The notes under the pieces: generated by a model
Told to the model about the DNA's origin: nothing
Seen by the model: the letters and a program-made list of their open reading frames with translations, nothing else
Database searches by the model: none
In this document: positions 8,882-18,074 of the stretch, piece by piece
Layout of the letters: every line of letters starts with the position of its first letter
Position numbering within the stretch: position 1 is the first letter of the stretch
Made by a program: the position numbers and the translations under genes
From: Actinomycetota bacterium
GTDB lineage: Bacteria; Actinomycetota; Acidimicrobiia; Acidimicrobiales; Ilumatobacteraceae
Length of the DNA: 64,000 bases
Direction: 5' to 3'
Assembly (NCBI GenBank): GCA_005790505.1
Contig: SXUP01000042.1
Coordinates: forward strand, 1-64,000

Positions 8882-10108
8882 ATGGAGATTTTGCAATCAC
8901 GCAAACTATCAAATGTCTTGTACGACATACGCGGTCCCGTGCTTGACGAGGCCAAGCGACTCGAAGCCCAGGGCCATCGTATTATCAAACTCAACATTGG
9001 CAATCCTGCCCCGTTTGGATTTGAAACACCTCCAGAAATTTTAGTGGAGGTCGTTCGTAATTTACCCAATTCACAGGGGTACTCCGATTCACAAGGCATT
9101 CTGTCGGCGCGTACGGCGATTGTTCAGCACTATCAAGAGCGTGGCATTGATATCACAGATGTCGATGATGTGTGGCTAGGCAACGGTGTCAGTGAACTAA
9201 TTCAACTTGCGCTGAATGCCTTGTTGGATGAAGGTGATGAAGTCCTGATTCCTGCCCCTGATTATCCGCTTTGGACGGCAGCAACGAGTTTGTCTGGTGG
9301 TACTCCGATTCATTATTTGTGTGATGAATCAAATGGCTGGATGCCCGACATTGAGGATCTTCGCAGCAAAATCACAGACCGCACACGGGCAATAGTCGTT
9401 ATCAATCCGAACAATCCGACAGGTGCCGTTTATAGTCCCGAAGTCTTGCGTCAAATTGCAGACATCGCTGTAGAGCGTGGACTGATCGTCATGGCCGACG
9501 AGATATACGACAAGGTTTTGTTTGACGATTCCGTGCACACAACATTCGCGGTCATTGCGCCAGATGTCCTCACCTTGACATTCAATGGATTATCAAAGGC
9601 ATATCGTTTGTCAGGTTTTCGGTCGGGCTGGATGGTCATCACGGGCCCTCGCCAACATGCGAGTAGTTATATCGAAGGTATCAACATGTTGACCAACATG
9701 CGGTTGTGTGCCAATGTTCCAGCGCAACATGCGATTCAAACGGCACTTGGTGGCAGACAGAGTATTCGTGAACTGGTTTTGCCTCATGGTCGTCTTCTCG
9801 AACAGCGTGATGCCGCGATGAATGCTCTTGAAAAAATTCCTGGGGTGACATGTGTAAAGCCAAAAGGTGCGCTGTATGTGTTTCCCCGTCTTGATCCAGA
9901 GATGTATGAGATCGCTGATGATCGGCAATTCGTTTTGGATTTCTTGCGCGCCGAACATGTACTTGTCGTGCAGGGGACTGGGTTCAATTGGCCTGCACCT
10001 GATCACTTGCGAATCGTCACCTTGCCGTGGGCCGTTGATCTCACCGAGGCAATAGGTCGTCTTGGTAACTTCTTGTCTTCTTACAAACCGCCGGTGACTA
10101 CAGCTTAA
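8882..10108 (+). CDS. Alanine-type aminotransferase (AlaA/AlaT-like), PLP fold type I
   Basis: A 408-aa class I/II aminotransferase. Seen: LNIGNPAPFGF and GYSDSQG at the substrate entrance, PDYPLWTA, NPNNPTGAVYS, DEIYDKVLFD, and the PLP Lys in NGLSKAYRLSGFRSGW (K239). The RKLSNVLYDIRGPVLDEAKRLE start is typical of the AlaA group, which makes alanine from pyruvate and glutamate. ATG 8882 fits that N-terminus and the -10 box. Its last 11 bp overlap the end of convergent thrH. Substrate specificity is inferred from subgroup resemblance. Confidence 0.87.
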   Translation: MEILQSRKLSNVLYDIRGPVLDEAKRLEAQGHRIIKLNIGNPAPFGFETPPEILVEVVRNLPNSQGYSDSQGILSARTAIVQHYQERGIDITDVDDVWLGNGVSELIQLALNALLDEGDEVLIPAPDYPLWTAATSLSGGTPIHYLCDESNGWMPDIEDLRSKITDRTRAIVVINPNNPTGAVYSPEVLRQIADIAVERGLIVMADEIYDKVLFDDSVHTTFAVIAPDVLTLTFNGLSKAYRLSGFRSGWMVITGPRQHASSYIEGINMLTNMRLCANVPAQHAIQTALGGRQSIRELVLPHGRLLEQRDAAMNALEKIPGVTCVKPKGALYVFPRLDPEMYEIADDRQFVLDFLRAEHVLVVQGTGFNWPAPDHLRIVTLPWAVDLTEAIGRLGNFLSSYKPPVTTA

Positions 10109-10724
10109 GTGCGCGGCTGAGGTGCTCTAGTAGGTCGTCATAAGATTCAAGTGCTTTGAACTGATTGAATTCTCTTTTGACATTGTCGGGGGCACGAAAC
10201 AAAAAGCCTTCGTCAGCAGCCAACAACATAGCGACGTCGTTATAGGAGTCGCCCGCGGCAGCAACTCGGAAGTTGAGACTTCTGAGAGCGTTTACGGCGT
10301 GGCGTTTTTGATCAACTTGACGAAGTTCATAGTCAACGATTCGATCGTCTTGAACAATTAGTCGGTGACATAAAAGTGTCGGCCAATTTAACAGGCCCAT
10401 GAAAGGTCGTCCGAATTGCTCAAAAGTATCTGAGAGAATTATCACCTGTGTGCGTTCTCTGAGCGTGTCAAGAAATTCAAGCGCTCCTGGTAGGGGTTCG
10501 AGTCCGGCGATGATTGCGGAGATTCGGCTCATTGTTAAACCATGTTGATTTAGTAATTGAATTCGACCACGCATCAAGATGTCGTAGTCAGGCTCGTCGC
10601 GAGTCGTACGGCGTAGGGCTTCGATTCCCGTGCTGTCAGCCACTGCGATCCATATTTCAGGCACCAAGACACCTTCAAGGTCGAGGGCGACGATTCCCTG
10701 TTGGGGAGTGTTTGCAACTGCCAT
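10098..10724 (-). CDS. thrH: ThrH-type phosphoserine phosphatase/homoserine phosphotransferase
   Basis: A 208-aa HAD-superfamily protein that closely follows ThrH along its whole length: the nucleophile motif LDLEGVLVPEIW (D15), TTRDEPDYDILM, VIILSDTFEQF, GFPTLLCH-like WPTLLCHRL, LRQVDQKRHAV and AAGDSYNDVAML. ThrH releases phosphate from phosphoserine and can transfer it to homoserine, so it may provide the last step of serine synthesis alongside serC elsewhere in the window. It overlaps the convergent aminotransferase gene by 11 bp. ATG 10724 has no clear SD; a weak GAGAAT box lies 6 nt upstream. Confidence 0.9.
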   Translation of the reverse strand: MAVANTPQQGIVALDLEGVLVPEIWIAVADSTGIEALRRTTRDEPDYDILMRGRIQLLNQHGLTMSRISAIIAGLEPLPGALEFLDTLRERTQVIILSDTFEQFGRPFMGLLNWPTLLCHRLIVQDDRIVDYELRQVDQKRHAVNALRSLNFRVAAAGDSYNDVAMLLAADEGFLFRAPDNVKREFNQFKALESYDDLLEHLSRALKL

Positions 10725-10810
10725 GGTTCCATTCTCGCTGACTAGGAAACGAGCATAGTTGGATAGGGTTATTTTGTCATATTTATTTGGAGTAGAGGAT
10801 CAGGGAACTT

Positions 10811-11782
10811 ATGTCAAACAGATTTGAAAATGGCTTCGCGGGTCGTGTGGCGGTTGTGACTGGCGGAGGTACTGGAATGGGCCGCGAGTTGGTGCGCCAA
10901 CTTGCCGCTGACGGGTGTGATGTTGCGACGTGTGATGTGATCGCGGAAAATCTCGCCGAAACTGTCGAGTTGTGCGCCGCTGACGGAAGCCGGGGACTGG
11001 TCTTGACCGCAATTGCCGATGTTTCTGATGAGCAACAGGTTCTCAAGTTTCGCGATGAGGTGGCCGCCTGGCGTCCACATGTAAATCTGCTTTTCAATAA
11101 CGCCGGAATCGGTGGTGGTGGAAGCATCATTGACAATAATCGCGCCGAATGGGATAAAACTTTTGCAGTTTGTTGGTTCGGGGTTTATTACAACACGTTG
11201 GCGTTTTTGCCGTTGCTAATAAAGTCCGATGTTGGGCATGTCGTAAATACAAGTTCCGTGAATGGTTTCTGGGCTTCGCTGGGACCAGATATCCCCCACA
11301 CCGCATACAGTTCTGCAAAATTTGCCGTCAAAGGGTTCACAGAGGCATTGATAACCGACTTCGCGTCGAACGCACCACACCTGCACGCATCTGTTGTGAT
11401 GCCCGGACACATCGGTACGTCGATTGTCATTAACTCAGGGAAAATTCTTGGTCGAGATCCCAAAGAAATGACAGAGGAACAACTCGGCCAAATCCGCGAG
11501 CGCATTGGTCGCCGTGGTCTTGATATGAGTGCCGTCAGTGACGAAGATCTTCGGGTCGGCATGCAAGCACAGGCCGAGGCGTTCAGAGATGTGGCGCCAG
11601 TATCGGCAGCCGAGGCGGCAACAATCATTTTGAATGCCGTCAAGCAAGATGAGTGGCGCATTCTTGTAGGGGCAGATGCGGTTGTGCTGGACACCATGAT
11701 TCGTACGGAGCCAGAAAATGCCTATACCCCAGACTTTTTTACAAGATTGCGGGCTGATGGAATATTTGGTTTTACCGGCTGA
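10811..11782 (+). CDS. Short-chain dehydrogenase/reductase
   Basis: A 323-aa classical SDR, longer than the usual 250 because of a C-terminal extension. The cofactor motif TGGGTGMG is at 17-24, NNAG at 96-99, the catalytic Ser at about 149 (NTSSVNG), and YSSAK gives Y166 and K170. The extension (about 210-323) includes an acidic helical part seen in SDRs that act on bulky or lipid-like substrates. ATG 10811 follows an AGGGA SD, so unlike many neighbours this gene has a leader. The tail-to-tail neighbour is a second SDR. Substrate unknown. Confidence 0.85.
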   Translation: MSNRFENGFAGRVAVVTGGGTGMGRELVRQLAADGCDVATCDVIAENLAETVELCAADGSRGLVLTAIADVSDEQQVLKFRDEVAAWRPHVNLLFNNAGIGGGGSIIDNNRAEWDKTFAVCWFGVYYNTLAFLPLLIKSDVGHVVNTSSVNGFWASLGPDIPHTAYSSAKFAVKGFTEALITDFASNAPHLHASVVMPGHIGTSIVINSGKILGRDPKEMTEEQLGQIRERIGRRGLDMSAVSDEDLRVGMQAQAEAFRDVAPVSAAEAATIILNAVKQDEWRILVGADAVVLDTMIRTEPENAYTPDFFTRLRADGIFGFTG

Positions 11783-11800
11783 AACACCTGAGAGGACTTC

Positions 11801-12601
11801 TTAAGAAACCAGTGATCCACCATCACAGGAAATAACTTCGCCAACGGTAAAAGCGCCCGCACGCGAACTCAAAAAAATGGCCAGACCCGCGATGTCTTCG
11901 GGAGTACCGACGCGGCGGCGTGGATTAGTGCGGGCGACTGCTTCCCAGTCAGTGTTGTCAATGTCTCCGCCGCCGCCAACACCGGTGCTCAGCATCCATG
12001 TTGGGAAAGGTCCAGGGGCAATTGCATTGACGAGAATTTTACGTTTCACCAATGTGGCCGCCATTTGACGGGTTAGCGAATGAACTGCTGCTTTGGATGG
12101 ACCATAAGAGTGCGTACTAAAGACTGGTGTCTGGATTCCGTCAATAGAGCCAATATTTATTACTCGAGACGGATCTTGGGCAGTCGCATTTTTTTCGAGT
12201 AACCCGAGCAGTCGTTGCGTTGTGAAGAAAACACCTTTGACATTGGTGTCAAACACCTTGTCCCATCCTGCTTCAGGATAATCCTCAAGAGGAGCACCCC
12301 ACGAAACACCTGCATTATTGACCAAAATATCAAGGTGGTCTTCATAGTTGCTGAGTTGGGCAACCAACTGTTCAATACCTGAAATGTCTGCACAGTCAGC
12401 CGGAATAGAAATGCACTCGGCGCCATATTGGGCCGATAAACGCTGGGCAGTCGCGTCGCAGGCTGCTTTTTTGCGCGAACTGATGTACACCTTGGCACCG
12501 TTTGCCAAGAAGCCAGCTGCGATCATCTCCCCAATTCCGCGAGAACCACCAGTGATGAGGGCAACTTTTCCTTTAATTGAAAATAACGATTCAATGTTCA
12601 T
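11801..12601 (-). CDS. Short-chain dehydrogenase/reductase (glucose/gluconate dehydrogenase-like)
   Basis: A 266-aa classical SDR: ITGGSRGIG cofactor motif, NNAGVSWGAPL, catalytic S152 (INIGSIDG), Y166 and K170 in SYGPSK, and a C-terminus ending GEVISCDGG as in 3-oxoacyl-ACP reductase and gluconate 5-dehydrogenase-like enzymes. ATG 12610 is also in frame, but ATG 12601 sits at better distance from the AAGGAA SD. It is the last gene of a leftward group with the amidohydrolase and the TIM-barrel isomerase-like gene, and probably shares their pathway. The substrate is not evident. Confidence 0.86.
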   Translation of the reverse strand: MNIESLFSIKGKVALITGGSRGIGEMIAAGFLANGAKVYISSRKKAACDATAQRLSAQYGAECISIPADCADISGIEQLVAQLSNYEDHLDILVNNAGVSWGAPLEDYPEAGWDKVFDTNVKGVFFTTQRLLGLLEKNATAQDPSRVINIGSIDGIQTPVFSTHSYGPSKAAVHSLTRQMAATLVKRKILVNAIAPGPFPTWMLSTGVGGGGDIDNTDWEAVARTNPRRRVGTPEDIAGLAIFLSSRAGAFTVGEVISCDGGSLVS

Positions 12602-12652
12602 AAGAGGCATTTCCTTAATTGATGGAGAGGACGTATTGCTGGAAAGACAGGT

Positions 12653-14335
12653 TCAGTTGCGCGCAAATTTACGAAGAACGCGACCGGGTCGTTCGCCCGT
12701 GTGAGTCCCTTGTTCGGTGACGACTTTGCCGTTGACGATGGTTGCGGCATAACCACGAGCCTTGATGATGAATCGACCCTTGCCGTTGGGGAAGTCGTTG
12801 ACATAAGTGGGGTATTCGGTCTGTAGCGCTTGGGGATTGAAGATATTGATGTCAGCAAAATTTCCAACGCTCAAGGTGCCACGCTCGATGAGTCCGAGCA
12901 CTGCGGCGGGTTTGGCGGTGAGTTGATGCACGGCCTTTTCAAGGGAGACTCGTTTGCGATCACGATGCCAGTGGGATAAATAGTGCGTAGGAGCATCAGC
13001 ATCACATATTTGACCGGCATGTGCACCCGCATCACCAAGACCAGGACAAACGTTTTCAAGTTGCAAAAATTCGTTCATTGACTCTGTATTGCGATTGAAG
13101 AACCACGTGTTGTACAACTCACGACCTTCACTCTCGAGGAGTCGATCGACGATTAGTTCTACGGGTGTTTTGCCAGCACGGGTAGCCAGTGCGGCAAGCG
13201 AAACTGGATTTACTTCGTTGTAGTCAGGTAGATCACCGAGTCCGAGCGGATGAATAAAGGCAGGGTCGTACCAGGTTCCTTTTTCGTTACCTTCTTCCAG
13301 TAACTCTGCCCGTCGCGCATTGTCACGCAAGACGGCGACACGTTCTTCGACTGTTGGAAGAGCCATCATCTTGGACCATGCCCTGCCTGCTACTGGTGGC
13401 GTTTGGGCGAGACCCGTCAACGTTCCACCTGGACGGGTCATCGTAACTGTCGTGATGGGCCCGATGTTTTGACTTGTATGAGTAAGAAATTGGTTCCAGC
13501 GCGACACACTCTCTAGGTCTCCGTCCCCGGCGCCACCAGAGAACAAAACACCAGAGCCCTTCTGGGCCATTGTGCGAAGCAGTTCAAATTCATATTTTGG
13601 TTTGGTGGGGAAATCGTTGACAGATTGAAATAATCCACCACCGGCACGATTCATTCCTTCAGCAATGGCGATGTATTCCTCGACCAGTGAATATGTCCCC
13701 GGAACACAACGACCATCTGGCACCTTGTGCAGCAAGAGACGCGAAGTTGAGTATCCAACGGCACCACCAGCAACAGACTCCTGAGCGATTTCTGCCATAC
13801 GAGCAAGTTCTTCTGGAGTCGGAATCTCATCCGTCAAAGAACGTTCACCCATTACTTGGTAGCGCACAGCACAGTGTCCAACTAGTCCAACGATATTTAA
13901 TGCGGGACGCATTTTTTCAACCGAATCCAAATACTCAGGGTATGTTTCCCAATCCCATGGCAATCCTTCAAGAATTGCCTGGCGGGGAATATCTTCGACG
14001 CTCTCCATCATCTCGGCAAGGTAAGCACGATCTTTTTCAATCACTGGTGCAAATGTGACTCCGCAGTTACCCATCAAAACTGTGGTGACTCCGTGCCACG
14101 AACTTGATGTCATAAATGGATCCCAGCTGATTTGGGCATCGAGATGGGTGTGCAAATCTACGAAGCCCGGTGAAACTGTCATTGCAGTTGCGTCTATCTC
14201 TCTGATGGCTGTGCAGTCGGACAAGTTGCCAATTGCTGCGATGCGATCTCCCGTAATTGCCACGTCTGCTTTGATAGACGCATGTCCGGTGCCATCAACA
14301 ACTGTGCCATTGCGGATAATGATGTCGTAGTTCAT
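12653..14335 (-). CDS. N-acyl-D-amino-acid deacylase-like amidohydrolase
   Basis: A 560-aa metal-dependent amidohydrolase of the D-aminoacylase/dihydroorotase group. It opens with the composite beta domain (YDIIIRNGTVVDGTG) and the metal motif DLHTHLD (H62, H64). Further landmarks are HGVTTVLMGNCGV, GHCAVR, GDAGAHAGQICDAD near the end of the barrel, and a terminal beta-domain with RGTLSVGNFADINIFN. Such enzymes cleave amide bonds of N-acyl D-amino acids, but the family also contains other hydrolases. ATG 14335 is preferred because the frame upstream runs into the previous gene and a TAACCT box lies 7 nt before it. Confidence 0.83.
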   Translation of the reverse strand: MNYDIIIRNGTVVDGTGHASIKADVAITGDRIAAIGNLSDCTAIREIDATAMTVSPGFVDLHTHLDAQISWDPFMTSSSWHGVTTVLMGNCGVTFAPVIEKDRAYLAEMMESVEDIPRQAILEGLPWDWETYPEYLDSVEKMRPALNIVGLVGHCAVRYQVMGERSLTDEIPTPEELARMAEIAQESVAGGAVGYSTSRLLLHKVPDGRCVPGTYSLVEEYIAIAEGMNRAGGGLFQSVNDFPTKPKYEFELLRTMAQKGSGVLFSGGAGDGDLESVSRWNQFLTHTSQNIGPITTVTMTRPGGTLTGLAQTPPVAGRAWSKMMALPTVEERVAVLRDNARRAELLEEGNEKGTWYDPAFIHPLGLGDLPDYNEVNPVSLAALATRAGKTPVELIVDRLLESEGRELYNTWFFNRNTESMNEFLQLENVCPGLGDAGAHAGQICDADAPTHYLSHWHRDRKRVSLEKAVHQLTAKPAAVLGLIERGTLSVGNFADINIFNPQALQTEYPTYVNDFPNGKGRFIIKARGYAATIVNGKVVTEQGTHTGERPGRVLRKFARN

Positions 14336-14342
14336 ATTTTCT

Positions 14343-14348
14343 AGGTTA
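14343..14348 (-). promoter_or_regulatory. Possible -10 box TAACCT overlapping a stop codon
   Basis: On the minus strand the stop codon TAA of the TIM-barrel gene (14348-14346) is the first half of TAACCT, which lies 7 nt before ATG 14335. It may give the amidohydrolase an extra leaderless promoter inside the operon. Confidence 0.3.
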
Positions 14349-15191
14349 TCGCCTTGCCAAGACGTGTTGCAGGGACGATGCCTGAAGTTGAGCACGCTCA
14401 AATGCAGGAATCAGATCAAGGTCGTCGTCAATGATTTCGACGCTGATCGGGGCGTCAGGTGGTGTGTGTTTGAAGAACTGCTGGAGGTCAAATTCTCCGT
14501 TCCCGAGCAGTTCACGATTATGAATGCAGTCTTGAATGTAGTCGTCCATACCCGGTTTCATAGTGCCATCGTCTACTTGAACGTTCTTGACGAGGGAGTA
14601 GTCGAGGTCGGCGAGCGACGATATGCCCGCACCACGAAAGACATGCCAAGTGTCGACGCAGATACCCACATTTTGGTGTTTTGCATTACGAACAAATTTT
14701 TGGGCGGTTGCGATATCTGGAATATTTGTTGGTGGCAAGAACTCAAGTGCATAGTGAATGCCTGCGTCAGCAGTTCGTTGGGCAAGTGAACCAAGCCAAC
14801 TCGCCGCGGCATTCAGGTCAATATCCTTGTGGTCACCGAATGGCGCAATGACTTGGATGCGTTCGGCGCTAAATGTTCTGGCGACATGTTCAAAATCAAC
14901 AGCAGATTTATCGTCAAGTAGTCGCAGCGCTTCAAGTTCAAGAATACGAATGTCATGTTTGGCGAGCGTTTTTTTCAACTCTTCGTCACTGGTTCCGTTG
15001 GCGCGCAATCGCAGGTATTCGGTGACCCCAAATCCGATGCCATCGAAACCAGCGGCCGACGCAGCGGCAACTCGTTGTGCGAAATCAACATGACGCATGC
15101 TGAAGTACGCCAAAATTGTCTGACGCGAGCCAACACCGGGAATGCCTCCCGCTCCAGTTCCGTAGGCCTGTTGTGGCATCTTTACCCCCAT
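14346..15191 (-). CDS. Sugar phosphate isomerase/epimerase-like TIM-barrel protein
   Basis: A 281-aa member of the AP endonuclease 2/xylose isomerase-like superfamily. The barrel is marked by FDGIGFGVTEYLRLR, IRILELEALRL, a metal-binding-type ALEFLPP strand, VGICVDTWHVFRGAG and VQVDDG, and by a final strand ISVEIIDDDLD that supplies a Glu. Proteins of this type include hydroxypyruvate isomerase, inosose dehydratase and tagatose epimerases. It is the first gene of the leftward group with the amidohydrolase and SDR, divergent from the Rieske oxygenase. ATG 15191 and the ATG at 15179, preceded by GGGGG, are both possible starts. Confidence 0.78.
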   Translation of the reverse strand: MGVKMPQQAYGTGAGGIPGVGSRQTILAYFSMRHVDFAQRVAAASAAGFDGIGFGVTEYLRLRANGTSDEELKKTLAKHDIRILELEALRLLDDKSAVDFEHVARTFSAERIQVIAPFGDHKDIDLNAAASWLGSLAQRTADAGIHYALEFLPPTNIPDIATAQKFVRNAKHQNVGICVDTWHVFRGAGISSLADLDYSLVKNVQVDDGTMKPGMDDYIQDCIHNRELLGNGEFDLQQFFKHTPPDAPISVEIIDDDLDLIPAFERAQLQASSLQHVLARR

Positions 15192-15214
15192 TGCGACTTA
15201 ATTTTTAAACTCTA

Positions 15215-16636
15215 GTGCCATGCGAGATACTCTTGAATGTGGCATCAGCGGAGAATCAATCAGAAACACCATTGGGTCAAGAGCGGTGCCCAGGCCCGAG
15301 TTATCGGGAGATTGTCCTAAAAGACATCGGCGGGGTTCCGCCACAAATGCTTGAAACCGAGTATCGCTTCCGCGGAGACGAACCCATTGGCTTTGAGCGA
15401 TATACATCGACAGATTTTTTGAGACTTGAATTTGAGAGATTATGGTCCCGAACTTGGCAGTGGGCATGTCGTGAAGAGCAGATTCCAAACGAGGGAGACT
15501 TCCATGTGTATGACATTGGTGATCGATCAATTCTGATTGTCCGCTCGCCAGACAAAAAAATTCGTGCTTTTAATAATTTTTGTCTGCATCGGGGTACGCA
15601 ACTCAAGCCATCAAATTCAAGTGGTAATGCAAACAGATTTACTTGCTCATTTCATGGCTGGGCCTGGTCAACATCGGGAAAACTGGCATCGATTCCGTGT
15701 CGCTGGGATTTTCCGCATGTCAAGGACGAAGATTTTGAGTTACCCGAGATTCAGGTCGATACATGGGGTGGCTTTGTTTTCGTGAATTTTGATTTGAAAG
15801 CAAAACCGCTACACGAGTATCTCGGGGTAATGACGACGCACTTCACTGGAACTTGGGATCTCTCGCAGCGATATACGGAAATTCATGTTCGTAAGCGACT
15901 GCCAGCAAACTGGAAAGCAGCGATGGAGGCCTTTCTTGAGGCGTATCACGTGTTCAAGACCCACTCAGAAGCACTTCGTGCGACTGGCGATGCGAACGCA
16001 CAGTACGACGTATTTGGAGATCATGTTTCGCGTTTTATGCACACCTCTGGTTCGCAGAGCCCACATATTGCAGTGCAACAGACAGAACAAGAAATACTGA
16101 ACTTTATGATTGGTCGCAAGTTCTCTAGCGGTGTCGATATCCCTCAGGTTCCCGATGGTCAGACTGCACGTGATGTGTACTCAAGATTCGTACAACAGCA
16201 ATTGAAGGAAAAATATGGCCATGATTTTTCTGATTTCAAAGTGAGTGAAACGATTGATTCAATTGAGTATTTTGTTTTCCCCAACGGATTCTTTTTCCCT
16301 GGTGCGCACAAGCCGATGGTTTATCGATTTCTTCCGCATCCAACGAATCCAGATGAGTGCACTTTTGATTTGTTGTTCTTGCGGTTTGCTCCGGACGGCC
16401 AAGCGACTCCGCCACCTGCTCAACCCCATGACGTGGACATTCACGAGAGCTATATGTCAGCGCCAGGCATTGATCAGGGTTTGGGATACGTCTACGACCA
16501 AGACACCGACAACATGGCAGCCCAGACTCGCGGGTTTAAGGGCAGTTTGAGGACCGAGCAGGTCTCGGGCAACTACCAAGAGATTCGTTCTCGACATTTG
16601 CAGCAAACCGTGGACGCGTACCTCGCCAAGCCGTAA
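15215..16636 (+). CDS. Rieske non-heme iron oxygenase, alpha subunit
   Basis: A 473-aa aromatic-ring-hydroxylating oxygenase large subunit. The Rieske [2Fe-2S] ligands are visible as CLH (C123, H125) and CSFH (C144, H147). The catalytic domain shows the iron-binding AYHVFKTH stretch (H245, H250) after NWKAAMEAFLE. It would activate O2 for hydroxylation or demethylation and needs a reductase and ferredoxin that are not adjacent; the ferredoxin gene at 25800 is distant. The start is uncertain: GTG 15215, or GTG 15239 with a TACTCT box 5 nt upstream. It is followed after 16 bp by an acyl-CoA dehydrogenase on the same strand. Substrate unknown. Confidence 0.85.
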   Translation: MPCEILLNVASAENQSETPLGQERCPGPSYREIVLKDIGGVPPQMLETEYRFRGDEPIGFERYTSTDFLRLEFERLWSRTWQWACREEQIPNEGDFHVYDIGDRSILIVRSPDKKIRAFNNFCLHRGTQLKPSNSSGNANRFTCSFHGWAWSTSGKLASIPCRWDFPHVKDEDFELPEIQVDTWGGFVFVNFDLKAKPLHEYLGVMTTHFTGTWDLSQRYTEIHVRKRLPANWKAAMEAFLEAYHVFKTHSEALRATGDANAQYDVFGDHVSRFMHTSGSQSPHIAVQQTEQEILNFMIGRKFSSGVDIPQVPDGQTARDVYSRFVQQQLKEKYGHDFSDFKVSETIDSIEYFVFPNGFFFPGAHKPMVYRFLPHPTNPDECTFDLLFLRFAPDGQATPPPAQPHDVDIHESYMSAPGIDQGLGYVYDQDTDNMAAQTRGFKGSLRTEQVSGNYQEIRSRHLQQTVDAYLAKP

Positions 16637-16652
16637 CTAGTTCAAATAGAAC

Positions 16653-18020
16653 ATGGACTTGGCTGGTATGCCTAGCCTGATTCGCAACTATCCTTTGGGC
16701 ATGCCTAAAACTGGAATGCACTCTGGAATAACAACTGACGACGCGATGAACTTGGCGATGTCCGAACACGCGGTACCGCTCTATGAAGCCGTGAAGGCGT
16801 TCATCAAGAATGAGATTGATCCGATTACGGAAGAATATTTCCGTTTAGGGGAAAATCGTGCCGACCACTGGGGCTATGGCGTAGGTCAACAAGAATTGAT
16901 GGATTCCGTGAAGGCCAAAGCGAAAGCAAATGGTCTCTGGAATTTCTTTTTGCCAAATGCCGAGACTGGAGAAGGTCTCTCAAATCTTGACTACGCATAT
17001 ATTGCCAACGAGTTGGGTCGCAACCCGATTGCTTCGGAGTGTTTCAATTGCAGTGCGCCAGATACTGGCAACATGGAAGTTCTTGAGCGCGTCGGGACGC
17101 CAGAACAAAAAAAGCAATGGCTTGAGCCGCTGCTGGCCGGCGAGATTCGCTCGGCATACGCAATGACAGAACCAGATGTTGCATCGTCGGATGCAAAGAA
17201 CATTGCCTGTCGCGCCGTTCTTGATGGCGATGAGTGGCTAATTAACGGAGAAAAGTTTTACATTTCTGGAGCCGGAGATCCACGCTGCAAAATCATGATT
17301 TGTATGTTGCAAACAAGTCCTGACGGGCCACCTCATCGGCGTCACTCACAGATTTTGGTGCCAATGAATACCCCTGGTGTGGAAGTCCTCGGAGCAATGC
17401 ATGTCTTTGGCGAAGATGACGCGCCACATGGACACATGCACTTGAGATTCACCGACGTGCGAGTTCCAAAGGCCAACATGTTGCTTGGTGAAGGTCGTGG
17501 TTTTGAGATCTCTCAGGTGCGACTCGGACCTGGACGTATTCACCATTGCATGCGCTCAATCGGATCAGCTGAGCGGGCGCTTGAACTCATGGTGCGTCGT
17601 GGTCTTAGTCGGGAAGCATTTGGAAAGCCAATAGCGCGACTTGGAAAAAACACGGAGGTTATCGCCAAAGCCAGAATTGAAATTGAGGCCATGCGTCTGA
17701 TGGTTCTCCGTGCCGCCAAAGCAATGGACACGCTTGGCAATGCCGAGGCGCGAGTGTGGGTGAGTGCGGTCAAGGCAATGGTTCCTGAGCGTGTCTGTCA
17801 AATCATTGATGAAGCAATCCAGATGCACGGAGCAACCGGAGTTTCACAGTGGACACCGCTGTCGCGGATGTATGCAGGTCAACGGACATTGCGTTTGGCT
17901 GATGGTCCAGACGAAGTCCACTGGCATGTTGTAGGTCGGGCTGAGATTGCGCGATACGAAGGCGAAAACGATCCATTGACTGAAAGCAATCGTGGGGGAG
18001 CATTTTCGGGTCCTTCCTGA
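16653..18020 (+). CDS. Acyl-CoA dehydrogenase
   Basis: A 455-aa flavoprotein of the acyl-CoA dehydrogenase family, oxidising an acyl-CoA to the enoyl-CoA. Landmarks are AYAMTEPDVASSDA (FAD/substrate loop), GDEWLINGEKFYISGAGDPRC, the middle beta domain, HCMRSIGSAERALELMVRR, and DEAIQMHGATGVSQWTPLSRMYAGQRTLRLADGPDEVH at the C-terminus, where the last segment places the active site as in ACAD10/11-like members. It is likely cotranscribed with the Rieske oxygenase. ATG 16653 is the long start. ATG 16701 lies 6 nt after TATCCT and may be the true leaderless start, removing 16 residues. Confidence 0.9.
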   Translation: MDLAGMPSLIRNYPLGMPKTGMHSGITTDDAMNLAMSEHAVPLYEAVKAFIKNEIDPITEEYFRLGENRADHWGYGVGQQELMDSVKAKAKANGLWNFFLPNAETGEGLSNLDYAYIANELGRNPIASECFNCSAPDTGNMEVLERVGTPEQKKQWLEPLLAGEIRSAYAMTEPDVASSDAKNIACRAVLDGDEWLINGEKFYISGAGDPRCKIMICMLQTSPDGPPHRRHSQILVPMNTPGVEVLGAMHVFGEDDAPHGHMHLRFTDVRVPKANMLLGEGRGFEISQVRLGPGRIHHCMRSIGSAERALELMVRRGLSREAFGKPIARLGKNTEVIAKARIEIEAMRLMVLRAAKAMDTLGNAEARVWVSAVKAMVPERVCQIIDEAIQMHGATGVSQWTPLSRMYAGQRTLRLADGPDEVHWHVVGRAEIARYEGENDPLTESNRGGAFSGPS

Positions 18021-18061
18021 ACGATGTTGATTGGTGGCTGAATCTCGGCATTTTTGTGCCG

Positions 18062-18067
18062 TAGCCT
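18062..18067 (+). promoter_or_regulatory. -10 box TAGCCT of engB
   Basis: TAGCCT lies 7 nt before GTG 18075 and supports that start. Confidence 0.45.
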
Positions 18068-18074
18068 GAACGGC

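Noticed and set aside
9611-10006. 131-codon minus-strand frame inside the aminotransferase gene
   Set aside because: Fully inside a confidently identified gene, no start signal, no recognisable protein.
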